Shown piece after piece: positions 60,253 to 64,000 of a stretch of 64,000 nucleotides of DNA; position 1 is the stretch's first letter, and each line of letters opens with the position of its first letter. The translations under genes were made by a program, and so were the position numbers. The notes under the pieces are model-generated. The model had not been told where the DNA came from. It saw only the letters and a list, made by a program, of their open reading frames with translations, and made no database searches. Source of the DNA: Histoplasma ohiense (taxonomy: Eukaryota; Ascomycota; Eurotiomycetes; Onygenales; Ajellomycetaceae); assembly GCA_017607445.1 (NCBI GenBank), contig JAEVHH010000002.1, forward strand, positions 1,302,001 to 1,366,000, written 5' to 3'.

Positions 60253-61515
60253 GATGAGATGCTGGAGATGAAAATTGGGGGAAAAAAAAGGAATCAATTT
60301 CATAAAAATAGAGTGTGGGGTGATCTGAAGCTATATGTAATTACTCATTACAACGCAGTGGCGCTCCTTAGCTGTATAAATTGAATCTGAGCGGCGCAAT
60401 AGTTTTGGTAGGGTCCTCTGTGCGGAGTAAATATATGATTATTCTCATCAACTCGCTTCGGGATCAGAGCAGTGCATGGCTAAAGTGTCAGGGATATCAC
60501 ACTACAACCCTGCGAGGCTATGCTCGATTGAGTGACTCGAGAGCAAAAAGGGGTATCAAAGATCACATCCTAATATGATCCTTCGCATTTCTGCAACCCA
60601 TTCCACACGGCCTACACCCCTTTCCTCAAGGCACCAGACGCGCGATCCGTGTTGCGTTTTACGTTGGCTGTCGACCAGACAAATCCTCGGTTGAGCTAGT
60701 GATCACAAAAGGGGCAGGTTGTCCATACCCATGAAAGCGACGGCGTTTTCCGCCCCCATCAACTGCGCAGTAAGGGGATGTACGGAGGATTTCAAAATAT
60801 TTTCCGGCGATCAAGTTTATCGTGCCGTGCCTTGCGTGGGTCTTTAACAGGACTGCGTGCAGAGAGCTTTGACAGCGGACAGCAGCTAGCCTCTCAAGTG
60901 TCATGAAGAGAAAATGAGGTGGTAGAGCTAGGGAGGACTAGTTTGAGTTTGGCGCAGGCCAGAAAGAGAGAGCTGTTGGAAGGATTGGATTGGGTGGTTC
61001 GTCCGCTCTACAACCAGGATGGCGCTGGTGGTAAGAGGGCCCTTTTGTCCCAGCGGCCTAACAAGAGCTAATTGATTGCGATGTGGTAGATTTTGACTAC
61101 TTAACGTTTTTGCACTGCGAAAAGGAGGAGTTGGTGTAGTTGACTAATGAAAGCGGGCTGTTTTTCGCGGGTTGTCAAATCCCTTCCAAACCGAAATAGT
61201 CACCGTCGCGTGTAGGAATAGTGCAAGGCTCCAACCCTTGATATCCGTTTAATTCTCCGCGTCCTGTGGCTGGTGAAGGTCGGGCTGCAACCCTTTCAGC
61301 TGGTGATGGATGACAAACACCTTACTTACATAGTCGCCTTGGGAAAGAAAGATTCCGAGTCCAGTGGCGCTTTGAACGAGGATGACTTTTCTGATTCCTG
61401 GAAGAATATGTCTTTTTCAATGCACATTGTGTTTGAGCACTGCTAGGGTATGTTTGCCTTACAACTTCATGTCAAGGGACCGCTGTCAATGAAAAGTACA
61501 CCAACTAGCGGACCC

Positions 61516-61558
61516 CACTATCCTTATAAGGAAAAAAGGATAACGTGTAAGGATAGTG
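61516..61558. repeat. Inverted repeat with inner palindrome
   Basis: CACTATCCTTA (61516-61526) faces its exact complement at 61548-61558 across 21 bases. The left arm overlaps a 12 bp palindrome TCCTTATAAGGA. Confidence 0.8.
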
Positions 61559-61742
61559 CGTGGCTGCAAGTAGATCTGAGGTTCAGAAGAATAAGACGCT
61601 GGATAGGAGCAAGGCTGGCTAGTTAACGGGACATACAACAGGATGAGTTTTGGCAGCTTTGTGTGTTTACACAAACAAAGTCATACTTCGATGTGCTTGC
61701 AACTGCGTGGGATTATGAACAGCTGACACAGAGCTTGTGTTA

Positions 61743-61762
61743 TGTATGTACATGTACATACA
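61743..61762. repeat. 20 bp perfect palindrome
   Basis: TGTATGTACATGTACATACA reads the same on both strands with no centre gap. Confidence 0.9.
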
Positions 61763-62268
61763 GTAAGTTCGTGTGCATCCAAGTATATATATATTCTGTG
61801 CAATACTGCCATCAAAACTAGGACATACATAGTAAAACATGATAGTGCAACCATTAAATTTTAAATTTGTCTGAGATGATGCCAGCCATCCGTCCAAAAG
61901 TTTCTGCTCCAACTCCAAGTCGCAAATGCTCTTTACTCAACGCATTGCGAAGAGATAAACGCGCCCACTGTTGTCGTCGATGTAATAGGCCACGGGCCTC
62001 CTCTAGAATACGTTCTGGACACCCCATCCTTGTGGCCACCCACGGATGTCGAAGATGTGTCTGAGGGTCTCCATCCATTTACATGTGGTTTGCTCTGCGG
62101 TAATGTGAGCTCGATCCCTGATATAGGTAGTCCTCCTTTCCATTCCTCACTCAGCTGCTTCGAGGAGGTAGACGAACCTGCTACGATCATGTTCCCGCAA
62201 GCAATGCATTCCCCCCGGGACCAGAAGAAGCATGGTTCGTCCCAGGAAGGAGCCCCATCCACAGATGG

Positions 62269-63774
62269 TTAATTGACATCCTCATCATGCAAGCCTCTGT
62301 TGTACATGCTCTTCACGGCGATTTCCAATAGATTCGTAAAACGGTCCTCCTCAATGAAGACGTCATCAAACTGCCAATCATTTTTCGAGTCACTGGTCTG
62401 ATGCTCCGCCGCGTGGCTGCTGAAATATTTGTGACCCATTTTCTTCGCAAGGTTTCGAAAACCCTTATTTTCTAGTTTGGGAGGCAGTATTTCGGCGATT
62501 GTTGAATGCGGAGGTAGGAACATTCCATGCGTCAACCCGGCCCCGTGCACGCCAGCGAGGATGTCGGTGTGGCGAACAAGTTTTATTTGCTCGCGAAAGG
62601 GCAACGCAGCCAAATCAACCACATTAACCTCAACCACTGGGAATTTGGCCTTCAGACGCTCAATGTATTGGTCCTGATTAATCAAGCGTCTCTTCTCCTT
62701 GCGGTCGATGAACGTAAGCACAAGCGGGCTTCTCCCCACAGGGCGAGCGTCATCTCGGATGTTATAGAAGTTGAGAACTCTTTTGGAAAACGTTTGCAGA
62801 AGTTCCGACTGTTCACAATCGAGCGGCTCCCAATGACTCTGCCAAAAGGGGCTACCACCCCCAGGTAAGGGGACTATAATGTTATCCAAATTGATATCTG
62901 CGGAGGCCGATATGTCTTTCAATCTGATCGTTGGCTGCTTCGCAAAGAGTTTCCATAGATCAAAGTAAGGCCCGTCCAGGAGGTCATCCAAGATAATAAC
63001 TTGGGTATTGGCGAACTCCTCTGGCGTAATGAAGGGGAGGGTGGTGTCTCTATTTTGAGCCATCCTCATGGTATCCAACGTCAAGGAGAGCCCAACAATC
63101 TCCATGAGAGAATGGAAAACGTTATAGTGGCTGTCTTCTCGCTTAATGAGGACCGAGAAATTCCGTCGTCCATGTGGAAGCTTATGGGAAGGCTTTTCAC
63201 TCCTATCGAGACGTACAAAATCGCTGAATATCTGTCGCGGTCCCGTCCCATACCAATAGGCCGGAAACCCTTCAAATTTTGGCACGCCCTTGCTTGATTC
63301 CTCGGCGCTCAATGATCGAAGGGAACAATCCAGGATGAATTTCCTTTGGCTGTGGTCGAAGGTCGCAGGTCCTGAAACACAGAATGAATCTACTCGCCCT
63401 CCTGGGTCGATTTGAGTATGAAAACAGATTATGTTTGACTTGGAGTTGACATCACAGTAATTAGTCTGAGTCTTGGCGACATTCTCCAAGTACTGAAGGT
63501 CAAATCGTTCGGCGCAGAAACGACTCTGAGGCGCCGCGCTCAACGTTGAGGGGTAGTCTCCGGGAGGAGACAAGGCCACTGGAAGACCATCAGTGTGTTT
63601 AGGGGGATAGCCATGATTTTGGATAGGAGGCGCTTGTGGAGGGACATCGTTTAGAGCATTCCTCGAGTCCGGAAAGAAAATTCCTCGTTGGGAATACACG
63701 CAGACCGTGATGAATATGAAAGTAGCGAGGCTCGCAACAATCACATAACGCCGCCCGCGAAAGATAGAGAGCAT
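62269..63774 (-). CDS. Glycosyltransferase family 61 protein, type II membrane
   Basis: Likely transfers sugar to glycoprotein or glycan in the ER/Golgi lumen; the family includes EGF-domain O-GlcNAc transferase and plant xylosyltransferases, so the fungal substrate is not fixed. One exon, 501 residues. Short basic cytoplasmic end MLSIFRGRRY, one membrane helix (VIVASLATFIFITVCVY, about 10-27), proline-rich stem to about 80, then the catalytic region. Family signatures: NFSVLIKREDSHYNVFHSLMEIVGL (about 205-230), NIIVPLPGGGSPFWQSHWEPLDC (about 297-319), LTFIDRKEKRRLIN, and LVRHTDILAGVHGAGLTHGMFLPP (about 400-423), the strongest GT61 mark. No stops or frameshifts. Confidence 0.9.
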   Translation of the reverse strand: MLSIFRGRRYVIVASLATFIFITVCVYSQRGIFFPDSRNALNDVPPQAPPIQNHGYPPKHTDGLPVALSPPGDYPSTLSAAPQSRFCAERFDLQYLENVAKTQTNYCDVNSKSNIICFHTQIDPGGRVDSFCVSGPATFDHSQRKFILDCSLRSLSAEESSKGVPKFEGFPAYWYGTGPRQIFSDFVRLDRSEKPSHKLPHGRRNFSVLIKREDSHYNVFHSLMEIVGLSLTLDTMRMAQNRDTTLPFITPEEFANTQVIILDDLLDGPYFDLWKLFAKQPTIRLKDISASADINLDNIIVPLPGGGSPFWQSHWEPLDCEQSELLQTFSKRVLNFYNIRDDARPVGRSPLVLTFIDRKEKRRLINQDQYIERLKAKFPVVEVNVVDLAALPFREQIKLVRHTDILAGVHGAGLTHGMFLPPHSTIAEILPPKLENKGFRNLAKKMGHKYFSSHAAEHQTSDSKNDWQFDDVFIEEDRFTNLLEIAVKSMYNRGLHDEDVN

Positions 63775-64000
63775 GCTGGCTGCACGTACCCGGCGACAGG
63801 GAGGCTAGGAAGTGGATAGGAACATTTTCTCATCGGAGTCGAGATATAAAAGCCGTGCTGCTTGGGCAGAAAGAGGGTCCAAATCATTCAGCTTTCGGTT
63901 TCATGTTCGGCCAATAATCAGGACCTCCTCCGTGGCGCCAAAGCCAGGGAACAAGCTAAGAACAGGGGCTGCATCCCTGGCGGTAATGGCTTGCTAACGA
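63775..64000. other. Upstream region of the GT61 gene
   Basis: Normal-composition flank containing the presumed promoter of the minus-strand gene. No feature recognised; the open frame at 63812-63997 is probably a shadow of this G+C-rich stretch. Confidence 0.5.

Larger units (their letters stand above)
59092..62268. other. 3.2 kb non-coding stretch with repeats and palindromes
   Basis: No convincing gene on either strand: the open frames at 59438-59698, 60381-60578 and 60659-60904 have no domain pattern. It contains degenerate repeats (60065-60210), a telomere-like palindrome (60231-60252), an inverted repeat (61516-61558) and a 20 bp palindrome (61743-61762). The AT-rich first part (59100-59800) may be the long 3' region of the preceding gene. 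Confidence 0.55.

Noticed and set aside
61854..62272. Overlapping frames on both strands downstream of the GT61 stop
   Set aside because: All are short, overlap one another and lack domains; probably chance frames in G+C-balanced sequence.

Overview
The window comes from a filamentous ascomycete. Short introns (61-94 bp) with GT...AG ends and CTAAC-like branch sites, the gene set, and a sharp split between AT-rich repeats and gene-bearing DNA of normal composition suggest Eurotiomycetes, most likely an Onygenales genome of the Blastomyces/Emmonsia kind. The order is an inference; the fungal assignment is firm.

Positions 1-49750 are one AT-rich block of nested transposons with almost no CpG. 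I resolve nine copies of Ty3/gypsy chromodomain retroelements, named here E1, X, E2, E3, Y, W, V, P and Q. For seven of them both ends lie in the window: E2, E3, W, V, P and Q have both target-site duplications visible, while X and Y each show one end and E1 one end. The order of nesting is: a pogo-like DNA transposon (3' end at 35106-35899) carries Y (+); Y carries X (-) and W (-); X carries E1 (-), E2 (+) and E3 (+); W carries V (-). The pogo-like 3' flank is also the site of a piggyBac-like DNA transposon (PB, 35904-49746), which carries P (+) and Q (+). Removing the insertions with one target-site copy each restores exact frame: gag is 338 codons in E1, E3, V, W and P, pol is 1212 codons in V, W, P and Q, and the piggyBac transposase is 617 codons.

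The retroelements share one design: LTRs of 382-597 bp containing a variable number of 63-64 bp tandem repeats, a CT-rich promoter with a TATA box, a primer-binding site complementary to the presumed 5' end of their own RNA (Tf1-type self-priming), gag with a CCHC knuckle, and pol in the -1 frame with protease, reverse transcriptase, RNase H, integrase and chromodomain; the pol stop codon lies inside the 3' LTR. All are dead: decay is nearly pure C-to-T/G-to-A at CpG and to a lesser degree CpC, with TGA as the dominant stop. CpG survives at outer element edges and at an internal deletion junction, which looks like an imprint of homology-dependent mutation.

Positions 49751-64000 are normal host DNA. 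In order: a sterol O-acyltransferase (ARE type, -, five exons, 50738-52777); a 1.5 kb divergent intergenic region; AP-1 gamma-adaptin (APL4, +, five exons, 54263-57069); an unrecognised 256-residue protein (+, 58321-59091); a 3.2 kb non-coding stretch with palindromes and degenerate repeats; and a GT61-family type II membrane glycosyltransferase (-, 62269-63774). These are housekeeping secretory-pathway and lipid genes with no sign of being one cluster.
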